NCBI GenBank assembly: GCA_003501485.1
Contig: DNPJ01000012.1
Coordinates: 5,624-37,961, forward strand
DNA: 32,338 nucleotides
From: Bacillota bacterium
GTDB lineage: Bacteria > Bacillota_I > Bacilli_A > RFN20 > CAG-826
Direction of reading: 5' to 3'
Shown here: one piece after another, positions 1-8,576 of the stretch
How the letters are laid out: each line of letters begins with the position of its first letter
How positions within the stretch are numbered: the first letter of the stretch is position 1
Notes under the pieces: generated by a model
Database searches by the model: none
What the model was told of the DNA's origin: nothing
The model's input: the letters and a program-made list of their open reading frames with translations, nothing else
Made by a program: the position numbers and the translations under genes

Positions 1-266
1 TGAATTGATTTTGCTTTTGTTAATTTTGCAATCTTGTTCGCATCAACATCGCTATCAATATCCGCTTCCATAACACCAATTCGATATTTATTAGATAACA
101 CTTTAATCAAAGCCACTAAAGTGGTCGTTTTCCCTGCTCCTGGTGAAGACATAACGTTTATTAATAGCGTTTTATTTTTCTTTAAATATTCTCTTAGCAT
201 ATCTGATTCTTTATCATTGTCATCATACATGCTTCTAGAAAGTAAAATAGTTCTTACATTTTCCAT
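1..266 (-). CDS. hypB: Hydrogenase/urease nickel-insertion GTPase HypB (partial, 3' end outside window)
   Basis: The reverse strand encodes the first 88 residues of a P-loop GTPase that runs off the left edge. Residues about 41-51 read INVMSSPGAGKTTT, the characteristic HypB Walker A with its SSPGAGKT core. Residues about 70-78 read GVMEADIDSD, matching the HypB metal/GTP switch segment (E-G-D-I-x-x-D in relatives). HypB hydrolyses GTP while delivering nickel to [NiFe]-hydrogenase with HypA. The histidine-rich N-terminus of some HypBs is absent, so nickel storage is unlikely. The ATG at 266 is the first start after an in-frame stop (TAA). There is no close Shine-Dalgarno site; a weak AGAGAG lies about 15 nt upstream. 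The next genes of the set would lie outside the window, so the hydrogenase itself is not seen. Confidence 0.85.
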   Translation of the reverse strand, partial: MENVRTILLSRSMYDDNDKESDMLREYLKKNKTLLINVMSSPGAGKTTTLVALIKVLSNKYRIGVMEADIDSDVDANKIAKLTKAKSI

Positions 267-308
267 AACAATTTTATTTTAAACTCTCTTAGTTAAAAAT
301 TAAATATT

Positions 309-335
309 TTTATAAAATAAAAAAGCCTAAGTCAA
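309..335 (-). promoter_or_regulatory. Putative hypB promoter with -35 in a terminator loop
   Basis: Reading the reverse strand, TTGACT (330-335) is followed after 15 nt by TATAAA (309-314). The -35 box is exactly the loop of the csp terminator hairpin, and the -10 lies just past its U-run. The 15-nt spacing is short for a sigma-A promoter; a 17-nt spacing gives the weaker TAAAAA. A second weaker -10 (TAAAAT, 276-281) would give an almost leaderless hypB mRNA. Confidence 0.4.
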
Positions 336-346
336 TAGGCTTTTTT
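319..346 (-). terminator. Intrinsic terminator of csp
   Basis: An 11-bp hairpin, AAAAAAGCCTA (319-329) and TAGGCTTTTTT (336-346) around a 6-nt loop, lies just after the csp stop codon. It ends in a U-run on the reverse strand. The A-tract on the other arm would also let it act on the plus strand. Confidence 0.85.
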
Positions 347-359
347 AACGGCTTATGAC

Positions 360-560
360 TTAAGCAACTTTTTTAATGTTTGAAGCGCGTAAACCTTTTT
401 CAGATTCTTGGATGTCGAATTCAACAATTGAATTAACTTCAATGGTCTTAAATCCATCCATTACTAATGATGAATAATGGAAGAAAACATCTTTTCCATC
501 ATCAGTTTTAATGAATCCGAATCCTTTTTCTGGATTAAAGCGAATAACTTTACCTTTCAT
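360..560 (-). CDS. csp: Cold-shock protein (CspA family)
   Basis: This 66-residue single OB-fold protein is full length for the CspA/CspB family. It has RNP1 KGFGFI (residues 12-17) and RNP2 VFFHYS (25-30), whose aromatic side chains stack on single-stranded RNA or DNA. Family members act as RNA chaperones that melt secondary structure and aid translation. The start is supported by AAAGGA about 6 nt upstream (minus strand). It lies 31 nt after the end of the metalloprotease gene, and a small palindrome (573-587) sits in that gap. A strong terminator follows. Whether it has its own promoter or is read from upstream cannot be decided here; the long csp leader known from E. coli cannot fit in the gap. 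Confidence 0.95.
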   Translation of the reverse strand: MKGKVIRFNPEKGFGFIKTDDGKDVFFHYSSLVMDGFKTIEVNSIVEFDIQESEKGLRASNIKKVA

Positions 561-591
561 AAATCCTTTCCTATTATCAATGATAATAAAT

Positions 592-2097
592 TTAAATTTT
601 TTGTATAGTTAAAGTTCCTTGAAAATCAGAACTATCATTTATAAAAATCTTATACCCAACATCTTCACCACTATTAAATTTATCTTTATTATAAAAGAAT
701 TCTTTCGAAGGTTCAAACATATCATTTTTTTTAAATAGAGTTTTGTTTGATGCGCTTGACTTTTTTCTTTTAAATGTGTTCACACCGCCGGCTTCCATTA
801 AATGAAGCAATTTAAAATCGTCTTTGTTGTTTTTCAAATAAGATAATGAAGCGGAATTAGACGCTCCAACAAAATATGATTTACCGTTTTCTATTTTATC
901 GCTATAATCAACCATTGTTCCACGCGGTGTAAGTTCGACAATTCTTGCATCGATATGGTATATGCGAAATCCGCTTGTCGTATACATTCTAAAACCATTT
1001 CCTGGATATGGATCGATAGCGTCTTTGTTATTCAATATATCAGGTGAATAATATTCAATTAATAAATATTCGTCACAGACTGAGTTGTTCCAAAAATCAT
1101 TTATCAAAATTGCATCTGGGTATTTTGATGAAGTTCTCAATGTCAAAGTTACTGATGTGTCAGTTTTTACATATAAAGGATTAACCCATCCAAGCTGGAA
1201 TTTCGAATATATTGATTCATCTCCAACATTATTTGAATGCATCTCTATTGCCCCACTTGGATCCCAACCATTCTCATCATAGCAATAATAATCATCCAGA
1301 CCCAAAAGATGTCCTGTTTCATGAATAATTGTGTGAGAATCCACTAAATTTCCATAAGCGGCATAAGGATAAACGCGATTATGTTTTTGGTTTCCACTTA
1401 TAAAATTATATGAAGCCCACATAAAGGCGTTTACATTAGGAAGAGAAAAATTTGCGTTTGAATTAAGCCAAGATGTAACTGCCCAATAACCATTTTCAGA
1501 ATCAATTTCATTTGAATATATAAAAGCAACTGAATCAATATAACCATCTTTATTCTTATCGAATTCTTTTCTTAATGAATCATATTCTTGATTTTTCATA
1601 AATGAATCAATTGCAATTAAATAAGGAGATTTTTCTCCATCTTTTTCAATATAAGCATCGGCTAATGAAGATGTTGTGTAGTCTAATTTCAATGTAGGCG
1701 CAATTTCCCCAGAAATATTTAGTTTCCCATAACTACTTTTTTTATAAAACGAGGAAACTGATTCCCAACCAGTATCTTCACTATTTCCAAAAAAGGCTAA
1801 ATCTAAGTTTTTGAGCATTGTTTCATTCCATTTTGGTGAATCTTTAGTTTCGACTGGCACAATTAGAATCGAGGAACCGCCAATAGAAGAAAGACATTTC
1901 ATATTATTTGTGTCGTACACATCATTCATCGAAAATGTTGTTGATTCAACTCTTGAATATCCAGCACCATTATCACCATTTAAATCAGTGATTTCAGGAA
2001 CGGTTCTATTTTGTAAACCGTTGTTAAATAACGAGCAAGAAAAAAGAAGGCTTGAACTAAACAAAAAACAAACAATTACTTTTTTATCATTTTTCAT
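592..2097 (-). CDS. M6-type zinc metalloprotease lipoprotein
   Basis: This is a 501-residue secreted protein. It begins with a lipoprotein signal peptide: KNDKK, a hydrophobic stretch, then the lipobox LFSC with Cys21 as the lipidation site. The zinc site HETGH is at 259-263 and continues GLDD, giving HExxHxxGxxD, the M6 (immune inhibitor A-like) arrangement in which the trailing Asp is the third ligand. Residues 180-188 (DKNKDGYID) form an EF-hand-like calcium loop, common just ahead of the M6 active site. The C-terminal 200 residues look like a beta-rich domain. The likely role is a cell-surface peptidase acting on host or competitor proteins; the substrate is unknown. Its ATG overlaps the stop of the upstream HTH regulator (ATGA, 2094-2097), so the two are translationally coupled and probably functionally linked. 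Confidence 0.85.
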   Translation of the reverse strand: MKNDKKVIVCFLFSSSLLFSCSLFNNGLQNRTVPEITDLNGDNGAGYSRVESTTFSMNDVYDTNNMKCLSSIGGSSILIVPVETKDSPKWNETMLKNLDLAFFGNSEDTGWESVSSFYKKSSYGKLNISGEIAPTLKLDYTTSSLADAYIEKDGEKSPYLIAIDSFMKNQEYDSLRKEFDKNKDGYIDSVAFIYSNEIDSENGYWAVTSWLNSNANFSLPNVNAFMWASYNFISGNQKHNRVYPYAAYGNLVDSHTIIHETGHLLGLDDYYCYDENGWDPSGAIEMHSNNVGDESIYSKFQLGWVNPLYVKTDTSVTLTLRTSSKYPDAILINDFWNNSVCDEYLLIEYYSPDILNNKDAIDPYPGNGFRMYTTSGFRIYHIDARIVELTPRGTMVDYSDKIENGKSYFVGASNSASLSYLKNNKDDFKLLHLMEAGGVNTFKRKKSSASNKTLFKKNDMFEPSKEFFYNKDKFNSGEDVGYKIFINDSSDFQGTLTIQKI

Positions 2098-2720
2098 TTT
2101 TTAAACATCATCCTTCCTTTGGCTTTTTGCATGAAAAATATCAGCACAATGGCTCCAACAATAATTGGAACAAATAACCAAATCATCCATGCGTTTCCTC
2201 CTAAAATATTATGTATTAAGAATTCGCCAAATATGCAACCAATCAAACAAACAACAATCATTCCACATGAAATAAGAGAACCTAACCAGATTTTGTTAAT
2301 TATAAAAAATATAAATGTAATTGTTGCAAGAATCGGTGTTGCCCAAATAAAAGACATCCATAAAAATGGTTTATTATCCCAATTTTGTGAATCGCCTATT
2401 ATGTAAATTAATAAAGCAATAAGTACAGTAGCCAATGAGAACAAAAATAATACCGCTAATTTCTTAAAGAGACCTTCGATTTTAGGAATAGTCATTTCTT
2501 TCTGAACATCATGATCATCATAAATAAAGTAGTCAATTTTTACGTTAAAGAGATTAGCAAGTAAATAAAGAGTATCTATATCAGGGACCGCTTCGCCCCT
2601 TTCCCATTTAGACACAGCTTTATCAGAATAATTAATTTTTTCCGCTAACTCAGCTTGTGTCCACTTATTCTTTTTTCTTAAATTTGTAATATTATTTGCT
2701 ACGTTCTTTTTTATATTCAT
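2094..2720 (-). CDS. Membrane-anchored XRE/HTH transcriptional regulator
   Basis: The N-terminal part is a Cro/C1-type helix-turn-helix domain: residues about 6-60, with LRKKNKWTQAELAEKI and the recognition segment SDKAVSKWERG. The C-terminal half holds four or five hydrophobic membrane segments separated by short loops. I place the start at the ATG at 2720 (208 residues). It begins MNIKKNVANNI, as XRE domains normally do, and has AGAGAG about 7 nt upstream. An in-frame ATG at 2798 adds 26 residues, but it has no Shine-Dalgarno site and lies only 4 nt from a -10 box, so it is probably not transcribed. A repressor tethered to the membrane can respond to envelope signals; that role is inferred. 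It overlaps the downstream metalloprotease gene by 4 bp. Confidence 0.85.
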   Translation of the reverse strand: MNIKKNVANNITNLRKKNKWTQAELAEKINYSDKAVSKWERGEAVPDIDTLYLLANLFNVKIDYFIYDDHDVQKEMTIPKIEGLFKKLAVLFLFSLATVLIALLIYIIGDSQNWDNKPFLWMSFIWATPILATITFIFFIINKIWLGSLISCGMIVVCLIGCIFGEFLIHNILGGNAWMIWLFVPIIVGAIVLIFFMQKAKGRMMFKK

Positions 2721-2738
2721 ATTTTGCTCTCTACTACT

Positions 2739-2758
2739 GGTAGAATTGTATTCTACTA
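2739..2758. promoter_or_regulatory. Palindrome in the HTH regulator leader, possible operator
   Basis: TAGAAT (2741-2746) and ATTCTA (2750-2755) are perfect inverted arms around TGT. They extend by one G-C pair (2740/2756), a G-T mismatch and a T-A pair. The site lies between the presumed transcription start (about 2796) and the preferred ATG (2720), a usual position for XRE autoregulation. It could also fold as a leader hairpin. Confidence 0.4.
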
Positions 2759-2777
2759 AATAAAATCTATCAATATA

Positions 2778-2808
2778 TTCAAACAGTTTTTTCCTCATTT
2801 ATATTATA
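2778..2808. promoter_or_regulatory. Overlapping divergent promoters of degV and the HTH regulator
   Basis: On the plus strand, TTCAAA (2778-2783) and TATTAT (2802-2807), 18 nt apart, would drive degV. On the minus strand, TATAAT (2803-2808) is a consensus -10 for the HTH regulator, but no good -35 is visible. The two -10 boxes overlap, so the two transcripts may compete. Confidence 0.4.
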
Positions 2809-2830
2809 TGAAAGATAGTGAGGTATTAAT

Positions 2831-3694
2831 ATGAAAATTTTAATCAGTGCAACAAGCACGGCGGACTTGACAGACGAATTAATCAAAGAATATAACATCC
2901 CAATTATTCATTTTAGTACAGAAAAAGAAGGAAAAACTTATAGGGATGACACATTTTCAACAAGCGAATTATTTGAATTCACTAAAAACACCAAAATCAT
3001 GTGCCATACAGCCGCTCCAAACATTGGAGAATATGAAAACTTCTTTAAAAAACAACTTAATGAAAATGATTATTTAATACATTTTACAATGTCATCTAAA
3101 CTTTCTGGGTGTTATAACAACGCTATTGCAGCCGCCAACAATAATCCACATATAAAAATCATCGACTCTAAAGGTACAAGCGGAGCAACTTCTTTGCTTG
3201 TTTTATATGCAATTAAATTAAATCAAGCAGGTTATGACTTTGACACAATATGCAAGAAATGCGAAGAAAGAATTCCTTACCTTTCAACATCATTTATTAT
3301 AAAAGATTTGGATTATTTATATAAAGGAGGAAGATGTACCGCCTTAAAATTCTATGCAACAAAGCTTTTAAAATTAAGGCCTGTAATTGAAATAAATAAT
3401 GATGGTGCATTTGTTATCGGCAAAATATATCGCGGAAATTCACAAAAGTGTATTAAAAAATATGTTGAAGATAGAATAAACTCGTATAACAATTTAGATT
3501 TTTCTGCTGCATATATTAATATTTCAACATGTGATGAAGAAACAATTAATGAGGTGAAAAAATATTTAATCGAAAAAGGGTTCAAAAAAGTATATTTTTC
3601 TCCTGCATCGCCAACGAACTCATATCACGCAGGCCCATCGGTACTTGGGGTTCAGTTCTTTTATGATGGGGAGCATAATGTAACTACTAAATAA
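2831..3694 (+). CDS. DegV family fatty-acid-binding protein (FakB-like)
   Basis: The product is 287 residues, the normal DegV length. The N-terminus ILISATSTADLTDELI is the family's opening strand with the Ser/Thr-Asp motif. Residues about 90-96 (TMSSKLSG) match the SSxLSG segment whose serine contacts the fatty-acid carboxylate, and DSKGTSGA matches the second conserved patch. FakB proteins present a bound fatty acid to the kinase FakA so that it can be phosphorylated for phospholipid synthesis; several paralogs per genome are usual. The start is supported by GTGAGG about 7 nt upstream. It is a single plus-strand gene that converges on the ABC transporter gene, and the last 8 bp overlap. Confidence 0.9.
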   Translation: MKILISATSTADLTDELIKEYNIPIIHFSTEKEGKTYRDDTFSTSELFEFTKNTKIMCHTAAPNIGEYENFFKKQLNENDYLIHFTMSSKLSGCYNNAIAAANNNPHIKIIDSKGTSGATSLLVLYAIKLNQAGYDFDTICKKCEERIPYLSTSFIIKDLDYLYKGGRCTALKFYATKLLKLRPVIEINNDGAFVIGKIYRGNSQKCIKKYVEDRINSYNNLDFSAAYINISTCDEETINEVKKYLIEKGFKKVYFSPASPTNSYHAGPSVLGVQFFYDGEHNVTTK

Positions 3695-6467
3695 TCTTTT
3701 TCTTCTTTTTAATTAAGATTTTACAAACTATAAAAGCAACGATACTTGTTAATGTTATTGCAAAAAATAATAATATAGCTATAGGAAAAATATTTACGGA
3801 AAATCCGTTTGATGTTTTAAAAATACTTCCTATAGCTTTAGATAAAATAATGTCAAATAAAACCGTTTCAATGGAAGAAAGGAAAAAAGCATATAATCCA
3901 TATATTAGAGTTTCAAAAATATATATTTTCCTAATATTTATTTCGTTCAAACCGATTGCTTCAAAACATTTGATTTCACTCTTGTTTTCTACAATATTAA
4001 GGAAAATGATCATAGCAAGCAATAAAAAAGAAATGCATGAAGCAATAAAAGCAAACGCAAATAATATTACGTTTGTATATTTCATTGTTTGATCTATGCT
4101 TTTAACAATTGAATCATTTGGATTCGCAAACTTTACTGAACTAAACATTTTTTCTAGTTTATTCAAAGTTTGTTCAGTTTCTATTTGATTTTCAAATTCA
4201 AAGACCACTTGATTAGGTATCAAATTAAAAGAAGAAACTCCTAATAGATCTCTAAAAAAAGATATCGGCCAATCGCTATCCTGATATATGAAGTCTTTTT
4301 CTTCATCGACTACACCAACGACATTTATCTTTTTTATTACAAACTCATTTTCAATAAAATCATTTTTTTGAATTTGATTTTTTAAAGTGCACACATAAAT
4401 GCTTTTTCCATATACAAATCCAAGTTTTTCGTTCAATGTTTTAGATATTAGTATTTCGTTAACGTTTTGCGTTTTTCTTCCTAACGAAACTCTTTTAATT
4501 ACTGTAGAAAACTTAAATCCATTATTAAAATTAGAAAGAAAATTTCCGTTTATTACGTTATCAGGTATAACGATTTTATCTGTTTCATTTTTCGTTTCAT
4601 AATCCGATATCATTTCAAGAATTTCCTTATCAGAGGATAAATAGAAATTATTTTTAAAACCGCTCAAAAAACTTTCTTCAAACACTTGATATGAAAAATC
4701 ACATGTTAAATAGTAATTTTTGATATTTGTACATGTATCAAGAACTTTTTCTAGTGCATTCATATCAACGATATTTTTATCAGCAAAATAAACATATATT
4801 CTTTTTACATTGCATATTTCACTGTTCTTGCATAACAATGGAGAATTGAAATTATTTGCTCTTTCAAAGATAAAATCGCTTAACGTATAATCACGTATCA
4901 CTTTGTCTAAGAATATTTTTGGATCTTCATACGTATCTAGATAATATATTTTATACATTTCCCACGGATATACTTTCTTATCGTCGTCATTTGTAGGGAA
5001 ACGCATTTTTTCTTCAAAAACAAATTCGTTCCAATTTGGAGAACTATGAAAGATGCATGTGTCACTGCTTTCCTTTACCGCTTTTACGGAAAATATTTGT
5101 TCATCGTCATATTGCCAATTTGAATTCTTTACATCTAATATAAGAAATAAATTGTTTGTTTTTATGTATTCTCCAAGCGAAGAATAATTTCTTTGTATCT
5201 TAAGAGTGAAACAAATATTCGCCATATCTACATAATTTAAACCAAGAATTATTTCGTCATTCTCAAGAATATCAATAGAATATGGATATATGATTTCATC
5301 TTCACTTTTCTCATACAACTTATATTCGTTTATTGAACGTGCACTTAATGAATTAACAACATATTTATCTGTTTTATTTTTTATATAAAACTCATTTTTA
5401 TCTTTGAAAAAATCTTCAAAATTGACTTGATATGAAACACCTGTATTTTTAATTAAATCCTTGTATTTCTCAGAGATTTTATCTACTTCGTTTTTAGGAG
5501 CGCTATAAGGATTAGAAAAAGATGATGCTTCATTATTTTTATTTTTCATAACTATTAAATCGCGATCGATAATAGAAGAAATTGAACTATTAATTTTGTC
5601 TTTTAATGAAAAAGCTAACATTAAAGAAATACCAATCCCAGTTAAACTAAAAGACAGCATTGAATAAGTCAGAAATGATCTAATTTTTCTTTCCTTTATT
5701 TTTTTGATATTGTGAGAAAAAATGAACTTTAACGGAACATATGTTTGTCTTTTTTTAAAATGCCCACCAATTAATTTAAAACTTTCTTTGCATTTAGTTA
5801 CTTTATTATTTTTAATACATTTAATTTTTTTCTTTGAAAGTTTGTAAATAACGTTTGCCGATTTAAAAAACGATTTATCATGAGTAACAATGATAACAAG
5901 CATTTCGCTAGATATTTTCTTCAAAAGAGAAATAATCTGTTCACTGTTTTTTTCGTCAAGAGATCCTGTTGGTTCGTCACATAAAAGAATTGATGGCGAT
6001 TTAATTATTTCCCTAGCTATCGATATCCTTTGCATCTCTCCACCGGATAATTTATTAATTGTTTTGTTTTCGTAGTTAGATAAATTTACATATTCTAATA
6101 CTGAAGCCACTCTTCTATTTTTAATGTCTTGGCTTAAAAAGGAAGAACAATCTAAAGGTAATAAAATATTGCTTTTTACTGTCTCTAAATTTAATAAATT
6201 AAAATTTTGATAAATAAAACCAAATTTACTAATTCTAAAATTTTCTAATTCTTTATTTGAAAACTTTTTAATATTTTTATTATCAATAAGAACTTCACCT
6301 TCATAATCGAGATCTTGTCCAGAAACGATATTTAATAAAGTAGATTTTCCAGAACCACTATCACCACAAATAATAACTATTCCTTTCAATGGAAAGGATA
6401 ACGAAACATCATCAAAAATTTTTTGTTCTCCAAAAGATTTATTTAGATTATTAATTTCAATTTTCAT
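3687..6467 (-). CDS. ABC transporter: ATPase fused to FtsX/MacB-type permease, large partner
   Basis: This is a 926-residue fusion. Residues 1-220 are a LolD/MacB-type ATPase: Walker A GDSGSGKST (35-43), Q-loop Gln87, signature LSGGEMQ (140-146), Walker B LLCDEP (161-166) and H-loop His196. A first membrane helix lies at about 261-287. A large extracytoplasmic domain of about 500 residues follows, then three membrane helices near 800-915. The segment EIKCFEAIGLNEINIRKIY is the FtsX/MacB coupling region. Family members are mechanotransmitters that expel peptides or lipoproteins or drive envelope proteins rather than import solutes. It overlaps the upstream half-transporter by 4 bp (ATGA), so a heterodimer is likely. 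No MacA-like adaptor or two-component system is adjacent. The substrate is unknown. Confidence 0.88.
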   Translation of the reverse strand: MKIEINNLNKSFGEQKIFDDVSLSFPLKGIVIICGDSGSGKSTLLNIVSGQDLDYEGEVLIDNKNIKKFSNKELENFRISKFGFIYQNFNLLNLETVKSNILLPLDCSSFLSQDIKNRRVASVLEYVNLSNYENKTINKLSGGEMQRISIAREIIKSPSILLCDEPTGSLDEKNSEQIISLLKKISSEMLVIIVTHDKSFFKSANVIYKLSKKKIKCIKNNKVTKCKESFKLIGGHFKKRQTYVPLKFIFSHNIKKIKERKIRSFLTYSMLSFSLTGIGISLMLAFSLKDKINSSISSIIDRDLIVMKNKNNEASSFSNPYSAPKNEVDKISEKYKDLIKNTGVSYQVNFEDFFKDKNEFYIKNKTDKYVVNSLSARSINEYKLYEKSEDEIIYPYSIDILENDEIILGLNYVDMANICFTLKIQRNYSSLGEYIKTNNLFLILDVKNSNWQYDDEQIFSVKAVKESSDTCIFHSSPNWNEFVFEEKMRFPTNDDDKKVYPWEMYKIYYLDTYEDPKIFLDKVIRDYTLSDFIFERANNFNSPLLCKNSEICNVKRIYVYFADKNIVDMNALEKVLDTCTNIKNYYLTCDFSYQVFEESFLSGFKNNFYLSSDKEILEMISDYETKNETDKIVIPDNVINGNFLSNFNNGFKFSTVIKRVSLGRKTQNVNEILISKTLNEKLGFVYGKSIYVCTLKNQIQKNDFIENEFVIKKINVVGVVDEEKDFIYQDSDWPISFFRDLLGVSSFNLIPNQVVFEFENQIETEQTLNKLEKMFSSVKFANPNDSIVKSIDQTMKYTNVILFAFAFIASCISFLLLAMIIFLNIVENKSEIKCFEAIGLNEINIRKIYIFETLIYGLYAFFLSSIETVLFDIILSKAIGSIFKTSNGFSVNIFPIAILLFFAITLTSIVAFIVCKILIKKKKKII

Positions 6468-8524
6468 TCATCTTTCAATTCTTTTGCTATATCGATTTTT
6501 CTACTTGCTAATAAAGGGACATAAACAAATACATAAGAAATAAATAGACCAATAACTAAAAGAAGTATTGGTGAGCAAATCATAAAAAAGTTTTCTGATT
6601 TAAAAGGAGTAATAATTAGATTTTCTAAATTGAAATTCACATAAATAATTTTGTTTAATAAATAACTAATCGGAAAGAATAAACAAAATGACAAAATATA
6701 TGACAAAAATATAATCATAATATTTGATGTTGTATAAATCTTCCTAATAGAATTATCTCCTAATCCAAAACTTTTCAAAATCGCGTTTTCTTTTTTCTTT
6801 TCAATATAATTTGATAACGATGTTATTCCAATAACCAAATTCAAACAAACAAAGCACAATATTGAAAAAAATAAAAAGGCATTTGAAAAAGAATCAATAT
6901 ATTGAACATATACTTTTTTAATTTCATAAGAGCCGCTATTTATGTATGTATCTGTTTTATTGTTTTTTATAAAAGAGAACGCATTTTGAATGTCTTGATT
7001 CGAGGAAAAGAAAACTCTTTTCGAATAACTTCTTATAGCTTCGTCTTTACAATAAAAATTTAAATAATCAACAACATTAGTGTCTTTTTTAAGATACTCA
7101 CTTATATTAACTAATGAAGTCTTTTTTAAGTACTCTTCGAATAAATTATATGAATAATATACTTTTGGACCATTAAGAAAAGAAAACTCTTTTATGGTTT
7201 TTTTAACATTTAGTTTTAAATTAAAACCAAAATCATCTTTTACAAAAGGCATGTTTTTATTATAAGTATGATATTTTATTTCACTTTGGTTAAAAACAAT
7301 GATTTCGTCATTTTCGCTCTTCAATAGTTTCGACATTTCTTCATTTATCACAACATCATTGAGACTTTTAATTAAGTCCTTCTCTATTAAAGGATTGTTT
7401 TCATAAAAAGGGATGAATTGTATATTGTTAAACAAAGTATTATTTATTGAAAACGTACTATACGTTGGAATGAAATAATCGTAGTTATCACAAACATAAG
7501 ATAAAGGAAAAATGTCTTTTATATTTTTTATCTCATCTTCATTTGGCAACGAATCTTTTTCAAGCACTAATGAGGAATTTGGAATTTCTTTATAAATTTT
7601 AGATGATAATGTTGCATTAAATGAATCGATATTTTTAAAAATAACATTTTCTTTATTTAAATCATTTCCGTTTATAAAAGAAATTGATAAAAGAACAATC
7701 AAAAAACCAAAAGTTGAAATAATAAAAACAAGACTATTTTTTCCAAAATTATTTCTCAATAACTTTTTGATAAAAAGTGTTACGACATTTTGCTTTTTTA
7801 GTTCTCTTTTATTTTTGAAAATGTTGGTTTTGCTATCTACATTATTTACTATTTTATCTTTCACTATATTGCCATCACTGAGTTCTATTATTCTATCAGC
7901 ATATCTATTGACAAATTCTAAGTTATGAGAAACAAAAATAATGAGTTTTTGCTTAGATAATTCTTTTAATATATCCATTATTAAAATTGAATTTTGTTCA
8001 TCTAAAGCGCCTGTCGGTTCATCACAAAGAATAACTTTTGAATTAGATAGTAGAGCCCTAATTATAGATACTCTTTGTTTTTCCCCACCAGATAAAAATT
8101 TAGCTTTTTTGTTGATGCAATTTTCTAGGTTAAAGTTCTTAAATAAAAAGAATGCTTTTCTATAGCATTTCTTTTTCTTCTCACCACGAATCAGCAATGG
8201 AATTATCGCATTGTCAATAGATGACAAATCATCAAAGAGGTTATAATGTTGGAAAACCATACTTACTTCTTGATTTAAATAAAGATTTTTTTCTTTTTTA
8301 GAAAATTCATTAATATCTTTGCCAAAATACTTAACACTTCCACTTGATGGCTTAATAATTCCGTTTAAGCAATTAAGAAGCGTTGATTTACCACATCCAG
8401 ATTTTCCATAAATAGCAACAAAAGAATTTTTAGAGAATTTTAAGGACAGATTTTTGAGAACGATGTTTTCTTTATCTCCATTTTGGAAAACATGTGTTAA
8501 ATTGTTGATGGCAAAAATATCCAC
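6464..8524 (-). CDS. ABC transporter: ATPase fused to FtsX/MacB-type permease, small partner
   Basis: This is a 686-residue fusion built like its neighbour. It has Walker A GKSGCGKST (40-48), Q-loop Gln92, signature LSGGEKQ (144-150), Walker B VILCDEP (164-170) and H-loop His200. Membrane helix 1 lies at about 262-286, an extracytoplasmic domain of about 270 residues follows, and three C-terminal helices carry the coupling segment KKKENAILKSFGLG. The start is a GTG at 8524 with GGAGG 7 nt upstream. The ATG two bases earlier (8526) is out of frame and meets a stop within ten codons. No convincing promoter separates it from the DUF951 gene 52 nt upstream, so read-through from the fhs operon is possible. 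Confidence 0.88.
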   Translation of the reverse strand: MDIFAINNLTHVFQNGDKENIVLKNLSLKFSKNSFVAIYGKSGCGKSTLLNCLNGIIKPSSGSVKYFGKDINEFSKKEKNLYLNQEVSMVFQHYNLFDDLSSIDNAIIPLLIRGEKKKKCYRKAFFLFKNFNLENCINKKAKFLSGGEKQRVSIIRALLSNSKVILCDEPTGALDEQNSILIMDILKELSKQKLIIFVSHNLEFVNRYADRIIELSDGNIVKDKIVNNVDSKTNIFKNKRELKKQNVVTLFIKKLLRNNFGKNSLVFIISTFGFLIVLLSISFINGNDLNKENVIFKNIDSFNATLSSKIYKEIPNSSLVLEKDSLPNEDEIKNIKDIFPLSYVCDNYDYFIPTYSTFSINNTLFNNIQFIPFYENNPLIEKDLIKSLNDVVINEEMSKLLKSENDEIIVFNQSEIKYHTYNKNMPFVKDDFGFNLKLNVKKTIKEFSFLNGPKVYYSYNLFEEYLKKTSLVNISEYLKKDTNVVDYLNFYCKDEAIRSYSKRVFFSSNQDIQNAFSFIKNNKTDTYINSGSYEIKKVYVQYIDSFSNAFLFFSILCFVCLNLVIGITSLSNYIEKKKENAILKSFGLGDNSIRKIYTTSNIMIIFLSYILSFCLFFPISYLLNKIIYVNFNLENLIITPFKSENFFMICSPILLLVIGLFISYVFVYVPLLASRKIDIAKELKDE

Positions 8525-8576
8525 ATTATAACCTCCAATATTCTTATAGTGGCTATTTTGTGAATATTATTCAAAA

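Noticed and set aside
2721..2798. 26-residue N-terminal extension of the HTH regulator
   Set aside because: No ribosome-binding site, only 4 nt from a TATAAT, and the XRE family normally begins where the ATG at 2720 lies.
8521..8526. ATG at 8526 as start of the small ABC half-transporter
   Set aside because: It is out of frame with the long reading frame and stops within ten codons; the GTG at 8524 follows GGAGG at the right distance.
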